A DNA stretch of 64,000 bases from Dugong dugon (Eukaryota > Chordata > Mammalia > Sirenia > Dugongidae), in the NCBI GenBank assembly GCA_030035585.1, contig CM057465.1:29592001-29656000 (forward strand). Direction: 5' to 3'. Position numbers and translations under genes: made by a program. Shown here piece by piece: positions 13,501 to 23,794 of the stretch (positions within the stretch are counted from its first letter, which is position 1; every line of letters begins with the position of its first letter). Under the pieces are notes generated by a model, which did no database searches, was not told the origin of the DNA, and saw nothing but the letters and a program-made list of their open reading frames with translations.

Positions 13501-14785
13501 CACACTTCACTTCAGCTACAACCTTGTATTCTGTATTGCTTTCTCAGTTTTTCTTATTATGACCCCCTCTTGACCTTGTTGGGACTTTCTGCCCATGCAT
13601 GCCTCTGCTTTTTTTTTTTTTTTTTTCCTGTTTATCATCCTTCTTCTTTTATCCTTGATTCTTTTTATTGAGTTTAGAGTCCATACACATTTTACCATTT
13701 CCACCATTTTCTTGATAATGCTTAAAACATCTTCCCTTTTTGTCTTTTCACTTACCTATCTGGCAAAATCCCAGTACTGGTTGAACTCAGCTACCCACTG
13801 TATGTATGTGTGTGAGCAGTGAATCTTTTTGGAGAAGATTAACAGGAAACAATAATACTACCATATTTCATTATGAATTAATGCTTTCTTGTCACAATTG
13901 AAATCTTGACACTGCTCAAAATTCTTTCGATATTCCTTTGGTCAATTCAATCCTCAAATGTGTGAAGATTATTTGAAAACTTTTCAGTTCTTCTCAGACA
14001 CCCTTCTAATTCTCAGCAAGTGAATATGCATTCTATTTTACTGAAAAAAAGTGGAGAGGAGGCTATTAAATGGAAATGCCTTCAACTTCCTTTCTATAAA
14101 TGTTTGTGAACCATTCTATCCTACTTGCCTAAAAGTGTAATAAGTAAGGCATTTGCTTCTCTTACTTGCAGCTACTTCCTCTATTTGTGCTTCCTCTACC
14201 TGAATTATTTACTCAGAAACCAGATGTTTTCAATTATGTCCTCTCTCTCTTAGATATTCAAACTTTCTCTGTATCTTCCCAGTAAGTATGTTCAAATAAA
14301 ACATGGGAAATTAGCAAACAAATTTAAAAGTCCATAAATATTGAAAAGCATTCTCTCTGACCCAACAAACTCCTCCTGTCACTGCTCTATTTCTCTTCCA
14401 CATTTTTCAGTCAGACATCACAAAATAATTGTTTGTATTAAAAGTGTCCATTTATTATCTTCTTAACTCTCTTCTCAACTCAGTTGGAGTTGACTTCCAC
14501 CCATATCACTCTACTAAAATAATTCACACTTGGTCATTAATGACTATATAGCTTTAAATCAGTGGTCATTTTCCAGGCTTCATTTTTAGTTCCCAGCAGC
14601 AGTTAATATATTGCTAACTCTCACTGAAACATTTTCTCTTTTGTATTCCATAGTATATAATATTTTATTTTTTTCTTCTACCTCTCTGCCTGCTGCTTGT
14701 TAGTATCCTATGCAGTCTAGTTTTTCTGTGTCTGGCAATTACATACTGCAGAATCTCAACATTTGATCTGAAGCCCTTATTTCAA
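7515..14785. other. Long stretch with few recognisable repeats
   Basis: About 7.3 kb with no AfroSINE, RTE or L1 that I can see and no convincing reading frame; the frames of 60-80 aa lack family resemblance. 11,050-11,750 and 14,340-14,720 are pyrimidine-rich and resemble decayed L2-type LINE sequence. A 16-bp block 'tagtaaagccccccat' occurs twice near 8313 and 8344. Near 12,290 'attatgcaaat' is an octamer-like motif in otherwise plain sequence. A low repeat density is compatible with constrained noncoding DNA, but that is inference. Confidence 0.4.
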
Positions 14786-14870
14786 TTATGAATGGTGCAT
14801 AAAACAAACAATCCACAAACTTAGTGCCTTAAAACAACCACAATTTATTATTTCTCATTATTCTCTGGGT
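14786..14870 (-). mobile_element. MaLR-type LTR fragment
   Basis: 'cacaaacttagtgccttaaa' plus 'caacttttatt'-like text is the start region of an inverted MaLR LTR. Cut short at the RTE that follows. Confidence 0.4.
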
Positions 14871-14873
14871 TCC

Positions 14874-15514
14874 CCCATGTGTCTTTCCGTTTGTTGTACT
14901 GTGGGAGCTTGTGTATTGCTGTGATCCTGGAAGCTATGCCACTGGTATTAAGTACCAGCAGGGTCATTTATGGCAGACAGTTTTCAGCTGAGCTTCCACA
15001 ATAAGACAGACTAGGAAGAAGGACCTGGTAGTCTACTTCTAAAAAGAAGTATCCAGTGAAAAATCTTATGAATAGCAGCAGAACATAGTCTAATATAGTA
15101 TCAGAAGATAACCTCCTCAGGTTGGAAGGCACTCAAAAGACAACTGAAGAAGAGCTGCTCCCTCAAAGTGTAGTCGACCTTAATGATGTGGATGGAGTCA
15201 AGCTTTCGAGACTTCATTTCCTGATGTGGCATGACTCAAGTTGAGAAGAAACAGCTGCAAATATCCATTAATGATTGCAGTGTGGAATGTACAAAGTATG
15301 AATCTAGGAAAATTGGACATTGTCAAAAATGAAATGGAATGCATAACCATCGATATCCTAGGCATCAATGAGCTGAAATGGACTGGTATTGGCCATTTTG
15401 AATCGGACAATCATACGGTCTACCACGCCGAGAATGACAACTTGAAGAGGAATAGTATTGCATTCACCATCAAGAAGAACATATCTATCCTGAGGTACAA
15501 CGCTATCAGTGATG
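14874..15514 (+). mobile_element. RTE LINE with 5' end present, 3' part missing
   Basis: Begins in the RTE 5' region ('gtgtctttccgtttgttgta', then 'gcttccacaataagacag' and 'gactaggaagaaggacc') and proceeds into the start of the endonuclease frame. It stops at about 15,514 ('cgctatcagtgatg'), where a run of seven A and unrelated sequence begin. The retained part corresponds to 45,920-46,560 of the near full-length - strand copy. Losing the 3' rather than the 5' part is unusual for a LINE. Confidence 0.85.
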
Positions 15515-15531
15515 AAAAAAATATTTATTGA
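15241..15531 (+). pseudogene. RTE ORF, N-terminal AP-type endonuclease fragment
   Basis: A 96-codon frame starting MRRNSCKYPLMIAVWNVQSM. It holds two family motifs of the APE-like endonuclease of RTE LINEs: WNVxSMN near residue 15 and 'GINELKWTGIGHF' near residue 40, where E is the metal-binding glutamate. The related frame at 45,874-46,197 (- strand) aligns along its length. The frame runs out of RTE sequence after about residue 91, so only the first part of the endonuclease is present and no reverse transcriptase follows. Non-functional remnant. Confidence 0.85.
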
Positions 15532-16224
15532 GAACTTTTTTTTTGGGCAATACGTTAGGCTCTGGGGACTAAGTATGAACAAGGGGAAAAAAAGGTGCTG
15601 CTCTCTTTGTACTTACAATCTAAAGTGGGTAACAGGATATAAATAGATAAAGATATTTTAAAAATAATTTTAGGTAGCAGTAAGTGATAAGAGGAAAATA
15701 AAATAGGGTTTAATGATATTAAATTACTATCGTGGGAGGAAAAACCTTGGAGATTCTCACTGATGAAGACACTGTTAAGGTGGAACACTTAGACTAGACT
15801 CTTCATATTTCCATATGGAGAAAGTTGCAACAGAGTGCCCATCTGGCCTCCCCCCAGCCTCTTACTCATACTTTCCCTTTTACTCATACTTCCCTGGGGA
15901 AGGATTGGCTTGTCTTAATTTGGGAGAAGGAATTAGGCACTGTGGTTCAGAATATAGGAAGAAAGCACGCCTTGCTCTTCCATGCCTAATGATTTTATAG
16001 GACAAAACCACACAGAGAAGTTTGAAGTTGTATGCGCTGTATTTGAGTGGGCAATTTCAATTCTGGGATGCAGAATTAGCAAATGAACTTTTTTTCAGGC
16101 ATAAGTCACATTTCTAACTGGCTTTAACAGTAATGAAATTAAGTTTTTGATCTCCATTATATTACTCTCCAGTCTATGAATTGGTTATAAATTTGGGTGT
16201 GGAAGGTGTAAGTGTTATTATTGA
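15515..16224. other. Sequence with an old mammal-wide repeat at its start
   Basis: 15,520-15,640 ('tttattgagaac', 'ggctctggggac', 'gtacttacaatctaaag') has the wording of an ancient mammalian interspersed repeat whose family I do not name. The rest is unassigned. Confidence 0.4.
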
Positions 16225-16388
16225 TGCCCTGGTGGCACAGTGGTTAAGAGCTCAGCTACTAATCAAAAGGCTGACAGTTCAAATCCACCAGCACTCTTGG
16301 AAAACCTATGGGGCAGTTCTACTCTGTCTTATAGGGTCGCTATGAGTCGGAATCGACTTGATGGCAATGAATTTGTTTTTTGGTTTTT
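16225..16388 (+). mobile_element. AfroSINE (short form)
   Basis: Complete: head 'gccctggtggcacagtggtt' with A-box, B-box-like 'agttcaaatcc', 'ctatggggcagttctactct', 'gggtcgctatgagtcgg' and a T-rich tail. Confidence 0.92.
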
Positions 16389-16735
16389 AAAATACCAACA
16401 GAAACATTTTAGTTAACATTTTCTTATCTAAAAGAAGAGTTGAACAAGCAACAGTGTGAACACGACTTTTCAATATGAATGCACCAAAGATCTCAAGATC
16501 TCAAGCATTACAAAGCCCAATTCATGATATCCGTTCACACCACCTAAAAATATGGTCCTTTTTTCTTTTTCCTTTGACAGTGAATGGAAATGCTATCTAT
16601 AGAATACTATTTAGGTCAGAGTCTAGAACTTTTTTTTGACACCTTGTTCTTCTTCATGTCTCATTTATTCGACTGTGGCTTATTTATCTTCTAAAATCTC
16701 TTGAATCTAATTATGTCTTTTATTTCCACTCTATC

Positions 16736-17125
16736 TGTTATGGATTGAATTGTGTTCCCCTAAAATTTATGTTGAAGTCTTAACCCCTGGTACCTGTGAC
16801 TGTTGAGTTGTTCAGATATAGGGTCTTTTAAGCTGTTTTCAGTTAACATAAGCTGATACCTGAGCACGGTGGCTCCTAATCCAATCTGAGTCCTGTCATA
16901 TAAAAGAGAAGAGATACAGAGAGACAGAGAGAGTTGATAGCCATGTGAAGATGTATGCAAGCCAAGGAATGCCTGAGGCTACCAGAAGCTGAGATAAGAA
17001 AGGATCTTCCCGAGAACCTTCAGAGAGAACATGGTTCTGCCTACATCCAGAATTCAGACTACTAGTCTCCAAAACTGTGAGACAGTAAAACTTTATTGTT
17101 TATCTCCTCACCCAATTTATTTTTT
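16736..17125 (+). mobile_element. MLT1-like LTR
   Basis: Starts 'tgttatggattgaattgtg' and continues 'atgttgaagtcttaacccc', 'atagggtcttttaagc', 'gagtcctgtcatataaaag' and 'ctccaaaactgtgagacag', the order of an MLT1 LTR in forward orientation. The 3' terminus has decayed. Confidence 0.85.
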
Positions 17126-17471
17126 GAATACAAAATCCCCCCTATTCAATTTATACATTGTATGACAGCTGAAGTAATTGTCACCACTTCCCACCACCTC
17201 TTATATTTTTCCTTAAAATTTTTCTAGTGTTTTATGGTAAACATTCAAATCTTTAACTTGACACTCAAACTCATAACTTTCCTTAGGTGGCAGAAATGTC
17301 TACCTGCCCACCAAAATTTATGCCGTACTTTCCACAGTGTGGACTTTTCAAGGCAACTATCTAACAAAGGATTGCATTTCCCAGTTTTCCTCCATTTTAC
17401 TAGATTTCACTAATGGAATATTTTTGGAAATAGTAATTGTCATTTCTAGGCCAGGGTTTTAAGAATCTACT
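17126..17471. other. No recognised feature
   Basis: Plain AT-rich sequence without a recognised repeat or frame. Confidence 0.4.
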
Positions 17472-17563
17472 GAAGTTTCTCGATTCTCTCTCTTCTCATC
17501 TGCATGCATGCAGATAACTCTATGGCCATAGGGATGATAGAGTTATCAGATGAGAGAAACTTC
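17472..17563. repeat. Interrupted quasi-palindrome
   Basis: The right arm at 17,537-17,563 is one continuous block (ATAGAGTTAT, CAGATGAGA, GAAACTTC). The left arm holds its complements in matching order but separated: GAAGTTTCTC at 17,472-17,481, TCTCATCTG at 17,493-17,501 and ATAACTCTAT at 17,514-17,523. A CATGCATGC run and a pyrimidine run occupy the gaps. Could fold as a hairpin with bulges on one side. Confidence 0.8.
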
Positions 17564-17720
17564 GGTCCTGAATCACCACATGCAAATAAGCTAATCACCA
17601 CTTGCAAATAAGCTACTCACTAACCATGAATAGCTAAATAAGGTATATGAGGGATAACTTTCATTATGTTATGCCACTGACATTTTGGGATATGTTTTTT
17701 ACAGTAGCTAGTATTATTCT

Positions 17721-17883
17721 GGAGCCCTGGTGGCATAGTGGTTAAGAGCTTGACTGCTAATCAAAAAAGTCAGGAATTCAAATCCACCAGCCACTCCTTG
17801 GAAACACTATGGGGCAGTTCCACTCTGTCCTATAGGGTTTCTATGAGTTGGAACCGACTCGATGGCATCTAACAAAAACAACA
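17721..17883 (+). mobile_element. AfroSINE, first of three serial insertions
   Basis: Complete short AfroSINE ('ggagccctggtggcatagtg' ... 'gatggcatctaacaaaaac'). It carries the RTE-style tail 'ctaacaaaaacaacaa' rather than the T-rich tail. Bounded by 11-bp direct repeats 'agtattattct' at 17,710-17,720 and 17,884-17,894. Confidence 0.93.
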
Positions 17884-17894
17884 AGTATTATTCT

Positions 17895-18054
17895 GGAGCC
17901 CTGGTGGTGCAGTGGCTAAGAGACAGGCTGCTAACCAAAAGATTGGCAGTTCAAATCCACCAGCCTCTCCTTGGAAACCCTATGAGGCAATTCTATTCTG
18001 TCCTATAGGGTCACTATAAGTCGGAATCGACTCTATGGTAATGGGTTTGTTTTT
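17895..18054 (+). mobile_element. AfroSINE, second of three serial insertions
   Basis: Complete short form with a T-rich tail. The target block follows it again as 'tattattct' at 18,055-18,063. Confidence 0.93.
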
Positions 18055-18063
18055 TATTATTCT

Positions 18064-18280
18064 AGGAGCCCTGCTAGCACAGTGGTTATGTGCTTGGCTG
18101 CTAACTGAAAGGCTGGTGGTTTGAACCCATCAGCTGATCTGCGGGAGAAAGATGTGGCAGTCTGCTACCGTAAAGATTACAATTTAGTAAATCCTATGGG
18201 GGCAGTTCTACTCTGTCCTATAGGGTCACTTTGAGTCGGAATCAACTCCGTGGCAATGGGTTTGATTTGGTTATTTTTTT
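18064..18280 (+). mobile_element. AfroSINE (long form), third of three serial insertions
   Basis: Long form with the extra middle block ('gatctgcgggagaaagatg', 'ctaccgtaaagattac'). After its T-rich tail the target block recurs in shortened form, 'agtattct', at 18,281-18,288. Confidence 0.92.
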
Positions 18281-18359
18281 AGTATTCTAAATTATATAGC
18301 TGACATGCCCTAAAATGGCCTAAACCAAAATCAAATCTGTTACCGTAGAGTTGATTCCA

Positions 18360-18534
18360 ACTCCGCTTCTCTCTCTAGCCTCACTTTGTATTACTCTCCC
18401 TCATTACACTGTCCTCTGTTTACTGCCTTCATTCAGTTCCTTGAATGCTTTATTTTATCTCAGGTTTTGCGCATGATATTCTTTCTACCTGGAATGCTCT
18501 CCAATACCTTTATAAAGTTTACTTTTAGGCATTA
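18360..18534 (-). mobile_element. L2-like LINE fragment
   Basis: 'tctttctacctggaatgctct' and neighbouring text read like the reverse complement of an L2 3' region. It appears to resume at 18,832 after the intervening LTR-like block. Confidence 0.5.
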
Positions 18535-18831
18535 ACAGCAGATGCTGCAGGTGGTCTGCACAGATCTCTTTGGATGTCTTTTACCATTTCTGTGTACTTC
18601 TCTACCTGCCTTCTGTTGTTTTTGCATCTAAGAGCCCACATCTGACATTCTCTTTGGAGGACACCCTCAGTCTACTACTACTTGCTGCTTGACCTAAATT
18701 ACACTCTTGTTTGGCTTCTGCCGTCGTCACTGTCCTGCTCTCCCCTACTCTTAGAAGCACTTCCTTAATAAATAACTTGCACTCAAATACTTACCCCAGC
18801 ATCTGTCTCTAGTGAACTTGATCTAAAACAG
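18535..18831 (+). mobile_element. Probable LTR inserted in L2
   Basis: Ends 'cttaataaataacttgcac', then 'agtgaacttgatctaaaac' plus a final A. This pattern of AATAAA followed by a short U5-like tail ending in CA is typical of ERVL-type LTRs. It separates two L2-like pieces. Confidence 0.45.
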
Positions 18832-18960
18832 CATCTCTCAGATCTCAGCTCAGATGTCACCTACTTAGGGCACTTTTTCCTAAATCTCCATATGAGATCA
18901 CGTTCCCTTAATAATATGCTTTTATGACACTGAAATTTTGACTATAGGAAATATTTTGTC
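18832..18960 (-). mobile_element. L2-like LINE fragment, continuation
   Basis: 'agatctcagctcagatgtcac' is the usual reversed L2 3' wording and continues the piece at 18,360-18,534. Confidence 0.5.
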
Positions 18961-19494
18961 TTAGTGTCTGGCATAGAATCGACTGTAAATAAATTCTGAA
19001 TGAATAGATGGAGCAAACAAAGAAAGAAGAAAGGACTAAAAACGAAAGAAAATAGCTCCCATGAATGATGGCATAAAAGAACTTAAACTTATCAGAAAAA
19101 GAAATTTACTACCGTGTTTGCAAGATATATATAGATAGAGAGACAAATATATTAAACTCTCATTCCTATTGGGGGGTCAAATTGCATTTCCCTAAACTCC
19201 ATAAATTACTGAAAATGATTTTTAGGTGTTATTTTAGGAGGTTGTGTTTTCTTTTTTTTCACCTGGTCAATTATGATTTTTTTAAAGCCATCAACACCAG
19301 GTATACTAAACAATTTCTCTATATGAATTCTTATCCAATTGATAGTTATTTATTAAACTCTATTTTGTACTAAGCATGTTGACAGCCACTGGCAATGCAG
19401 GGGTGAAGTAGACACTCATAGTCCTTAGCGTTAAGGTGCCTTAAATATAGCAGCAGTTTGAAAAATTATAGGAATGCTTAATTATAATCACAAG
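18961..19494. other. AT-rich sequence
   Basis: No gene recognised. 19,340-19,440 has wording of an old mammal-wide repeat ('tatttattaaactctatttt', 'ggcaatgcaggggtgaag'). Confidence 0.4.
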
Positions 19495-19945
19495 CAGTCC
19501 CCAGGTTACAAACAGATCCATTCCTGAGTGTGTCTGTAAAGATTTGTAGGTAAGTTGGAATAGGTGCGTACAGTTTTTATTTAATCTTACTTTAGTGCAA
19601 GAGGAGCCCTGGTGGTGCAGTGATTAAGAGCTTGGCTGCTAATCAAAAGGGGCAGTTTGAATCCACCGGCTGCTCCTTGGAAACTCTACTGGGCGGTTCT
19701 ACTCTGTCCTATAGGGTCGCTATGAGTCGGAATAACAACAAGTTTGGTTTTGCTTTTTTAATGCAAGAAATTGAAGCCTTTCAACAACTGAAAAGCTGTA
19801 TGTGCAGCAAGTGAAGATGATTGTGAAGAAGGATTTGTTTGGAGTAGGGGTTGGTTCAATCATTTCAAACTGAGGACAAATTTGCATAACATTGAAAGGT
19901 CAGCACCAGTTGTCAGTAAGTCCAATTTTCCTAACTCGGGAGCTG
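19495..19945 (+). mobile_element. pogo-clade (Tc2/Tigger-like) DNA transposon remnant
   Basis: Left end 'cagtccccaggttac' at 19,495 and right end 'taactcgggagctg' at 19,932-19,945 are imperfect terminal inverted repeats. Between them the sequence matches the element at 37,366-37,647 ('ctttagtgcaaga', 'gcagcaagtgaagatgattg', 'gttggttcaatcatttcaaa', 'gcaaatttgcataacatt'). Without the SINE at 19,603-19,756 it is about 295 bp, so it is a deletion derivative. Confidence 0.7.
19603..19756 (+). mobile_element. AfroSINE inside the DNA transposon
   Basis: Short form. The TSD is 12 bp with one mismatch: 19,591-19,602 and 19,757-19,768. It splits the transposase-derived stretch, so it is younger than that copy. 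Confidence 0.92.
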
Positions 19946-22109
19946 TTTGTATACTAAGTTTTTGAATATGTGGTGATTGTGTAAATATCAGAATTGCTCA
20001 AAGGCACATTTCTCTCCTATATTTTCCTGTTTCTGGTTGGGATGATATGAAAGCTTCTGACTTTCTATTTTGCTGTTTTTTGGCCCATTTCCTGGCCCAT
20101 TTCAGGGAAGTGTCTAAGAATTGCTTATTACAACCAGAGTTGTTTCTGGGTCAGTTTAGACTTTTCTAATCCCTTGCAGCAGATACTGAGCTGGGAAGAA
20201 GGGATGAGAGGGGGATTAGAAAGAGACATTTGTGTACAGGGCTCTTTAGGGAATAGTTGAGACTCCTATCAGAAGGCAAAGCAGAAATGTTTTGGAGGCA
20301 TACACTTACCTGTAGACCTGGGAGAGCTGCTTGAGAATGAAAAGGCAGCAGGAAGCCAGGACAGGTTGATTAGACTTTCTAAAGCTGAGGCTTGAGGACT
20401 GGGCTGTCTTGGACCTTGCATAATTTGTGAAGGGTGGGGTAGCCTGATTGAGCAGCAGAAATGCTATGCTGGAAAGCAGAGTTTGCCTGAGGTAGTGCGA
20501 AGCAGCTGAGCAAGGAAATCTGCTGTGACTGGAGGCTGCAGTGTGGACAATTTACCTGTGAATAATCAATTTTTGGCTGATGACTGAATATGCCTCTGGC
20601 TGTTTTTGAAATACTCATACTCACTCTTAGCGGGACAGGGTCTAGTAATAATTAGTTGTTCTATAATCTGCTGCATCTTTCAAAAGTGATTTTTATTAAA
20701 CAGAATTGCCTTCTGTTTAAAGCTGGCAAAACAGGCTCACGTTACTTATTTGTAGTTTTTCCAGATCTTTCCCTTTCACCTAGGCAACTCATTATATAGA
20801 CTACAATGGAATAGTCACTTACATTAGTAGTCCACTTACATTAATAATAAGTAAGTGTAGTCACTTACATTAATAATGATCACCATGTATAGCTACAAAC
20901 ACCCCTGCAAGGCATGACAGTGTCAACAGCTGCCAATTCTTAGGTGAAATGATTTGGTTTATGGGAATTGCCATTCTTTCGGGATGTGAATCTATTTCTT
21001 AGGTGTAGAAGTTAAATTCAACAAAGTTATCCAAGTATAGTTTGCAGAAGTTCCCTTTACACTCTTTATGAGTTAGTAAAAGTATTCAGATAGGAAAAGG
21101 TATATTTATGTGTCCAGTGATGTGGGGTATAAAAGAAATCTTGTTTCATTTTAGAACTGCTTAAAACTTGTGTCATAGTTCTGTACAAGTAAGAAAGAGA
21201 AAAAAAGTCCATTTTTAATACTAAAAAATGCATGCTGAGGCTATTTATACACAGATAATTAAAAAAAAAAAAATCCTGAACTACTCTGAAATATTCAAAT
21301 GCTCTGAATGGATATAGAAGAGTCTGAGTGGTCCACAAGTATGTCGTTGTAACTGCATGAGTTTCAACTTAATGTAAAGCTAGCAGCAGGAAAAGAACTT
21401 TTGGGAAAATATGTAGGAACAATAAGTCTTTTTTTAAATTGGTGTAGAAATGCATTTCCCATTTAGCATAATCTTATCTTAATTAATCCTTTGGAAGTTA
21501 AGGTCAAATAAATAAAATAAGATCAGATTTTGTCTAGAACTAATTGAGGGTAATTTCGCCTTCTCTAGGTGGAGACATTTGTAAAAGCAACTGAGAAATA
21601 ATGGATGGTGGTGCATCTGAAAGATGACTTGAGAAGTTCCCAGCAAAGGCTCAACAACCGGGGAAGAAGAGGGAGAGCACTTTGCATCTCCTTTAGTCTC
21701 TTTCCTCCTGTGATTACCTTTCTGACAGCAAATGTTTTATTAGCATACTTAGTGAATGGCAAAACTTCTAAGTGGACACCCGAAATTACATTACATCATT
21801 TCAGTGGACTTTTTCAACAAATAAATTCATGAATTATGAATAAATATGATTTTGTCACACAGAAGATATGACTAATGGCCCTTGTTTAGAAAAAATATTT
21901 TTTTAAAAGTCAGAAGGGAGAAAGAGATAAGAGAATAAGAGTAATTTGTCTTCAGAATAGCTTACAGAAAAAAAAAAATTAAGAAGCAAAATACACTAGG
22001 CTTTGGAATTAAGACATTTTCTTCATTCACATTTCCTACAGGTACAGATACAAATGATCATCCAATAATAGTGTTTCACAGACACTCTTTCCTCTGCAGT
22101 TATGGGCTA
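19946..22109. other. Unassigned sequence
   Basis: No gene or named repeat. At 20,816-20,872 the 11-mer 'cacttacatta' occurs three times, with an inverted 'gtaagtg' between the second and third copies. Confidence 0.45.
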
Positions 22110-22436
22110 GGGCATGCATTTGCATAGCATTTTCTTAACTTACAAAGCCCTTTCATATAAATTGACTAAGAGCTAAGGCTGCTAACCAAAAGATCGGCAG
22201 TTCAAATCCACCAGGCACTCCTGGGAAACTCTATGGGGCAGTTCTACTCTGTCCTATAGGGTCCCTATGAGTTGGAATCGAGTAGATGGCAAAGGGTTTG
22301 CTTTTTTTTTTAAGCTTAGAAACAATCTAATCAAAAATAGCTATTTTGCCCCCATTTTCTCAATCAAAACATTAAGACTTAAATGTTAAAGGACTTTCCC
22401 AAGATCAAACAATTGGCATTTGATCAAGGCAAGGAA

Positions 22437-22438
<2 letters not shown>
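22110..22438. mobile_element. MIR/L2-type ancient repeat split by AfroSINE
   Basis: 'gcatagcattttcttaactt' and 'acaaagccctttcatataa' precede the SINE; 'ttttgcccccattttctca' and 'ggactttcccaagatcaaac' follow it. Together they have the order of an old MIR-type SINE read as its reverse complement. Highly diverged. Confidence 0.5.
22166..22312 (+). mobile_element. AfroSINE, 5'-truncated
   Basis: Begins inside the tRNA-like head ('ctaagagctaaggctgctaa') and is otherwise complete to the T-rich tail. Confidence 0.9.

Positions 22439-22474
<36 letters not shown>
22439..22474. repeat. (TG)18 microsatellite
   Basis: Thirty-six bases of uninterrupted TG. Confidence 0.98.
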
Positions 22475-22479
<5 letters not shown>

Positions 22480-22837
22480 GAATGCCTTTTTACTAACAAA
22501 TAATTGGATGTGTTTATTTATTTTTACCTTATTATGAGTCTTAAATAATAATTTCAATGATATAATTGTTCCTTTCCACTTTTTTCAAAGAAAGGAAGTA
22601 ATAATTTTAAATTATTCAAACTTGAGCACAATAAAAAGTCCATAGTTATATACTGCATACAAGATTGGTACCCTGAGGAATTTTCACTAGATGGATAATA
22701 AATCTTGTCCCCTAAATTAAAATATACCCTTTTAGCCTATATCTGTTAATAGCCTATCTTTAAAGCCTTGAATAGATACATTATTGCAATGCATATTTGT
22801 ATTCATGTGTGTTTCTCTGGGATAAAATTTAAGAATA

Positions 22838-23015
22838 ATGTCACCAGCATCAACAGCAATCATAATAACAAATGCACTATTTATTGCACTCCTACAACGT
22901 GCAGAAACTTTGTTTACTTAAAGATAGCTATTATCCTCATACCCAGATGGCAAAAACTAAGGCTCAGAAAGGTTAAGCATCTTGGCAGAGTTGGGATTTA
23001 TAGAACTATTGTACA
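22838..23015 (-). mobile_element. MIR-like SINE
   Basis: 'tatttattgcactcctacaa', 'attatcctcatacccagatg' and 'aaggctcagaaaggttaagc' have the order of a reversed MIR. Confidence 0.6.
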
Positions 23016-23778
23016 AAATAAGCCATAGAATCCTAAAGCAAAGAATGTAAAATTGTTTATTGACCTACATACCACTTAAAACATTTGATTGGAGAGTATG
23101 TGATGTATGGTAAACACTGTTGTTTGAAAAGTGATGCTTTGTCATAAATATATATATATTCCCTTTCTTTTCCAAACAAGTACCAAGTTGACAGATGACA
23201 GTATGGGTAAGGCAAGAATGTAATACACTGTGTTTTATGTTTTCAGGCCACTAGCAAGTTCTTCAAAGGTCGAGTATTAAACATAACTATGATAATGTTA
23301 AAAAAGACTTTGGTGCCATCAAATCACATAAAACTCAGCCATATGAAAACAAGTCTTCAACCCTAAGGGAGATATTTCTATTCCCTTCTTTCTAAATTCC
23401 TACACATATCACATTGTCAACGGGTAGAACAATTGAGGACTAATAACAAATAGCTACACCCACATTCTTAGCCCTGTAAATAAAGAAGCTGACCTTTCTT
23501 CTTTCCTCTCAGCTTATCAGAAACTTCCTATTTCCTGTCAGTTCTTTTGGACCCCTTTCTCATTCTTATTTGATACTTTCTGATGCTACATTGAGATCTT
23601 TCTAAGCGACCATTAGTGCTGCTCAAGATTGGGTAGCAGCTCTGTTACCTTTACTTTTATTTCTGTGTCTTCTGGGACACACTTAATATCCATTTAGGCT
23701 TTAGAACTAAGAAATTGCCATCCATTTCTTGAAGTAAATTCTTTATATTTCTAGGATGAGCTTTTGAGAAGGACTATT
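23016..23778. other. AT-rich sequence with no recognised feature
   Basis: No gene or named repeat before the L1. Confidence 0.4.
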
Positions 23779-23794
23779 AAGAAGTACTCATTCT
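23779..23794. repeat. L1 target-site duplication, left copy
   Basis: AAGAAGTACTCATTCT, identical to 32,384-32,399. The preceding 'att' gives a TT/AAGA context, close to the usual L1 endonuclease site. Confidence 0.95.

Noticed and set aside
13595..13822. 75-aa frame rich in F and L
   Set aside because: Translation of a T-run and AT-rich DNA; apparent hydrophobicity is compositional.
16225..16300. tRNA gene
   Set aside because: The tRNA-like boxes belong to the AfroSINE head and recur in all SINE copies; no full cloverleaf.
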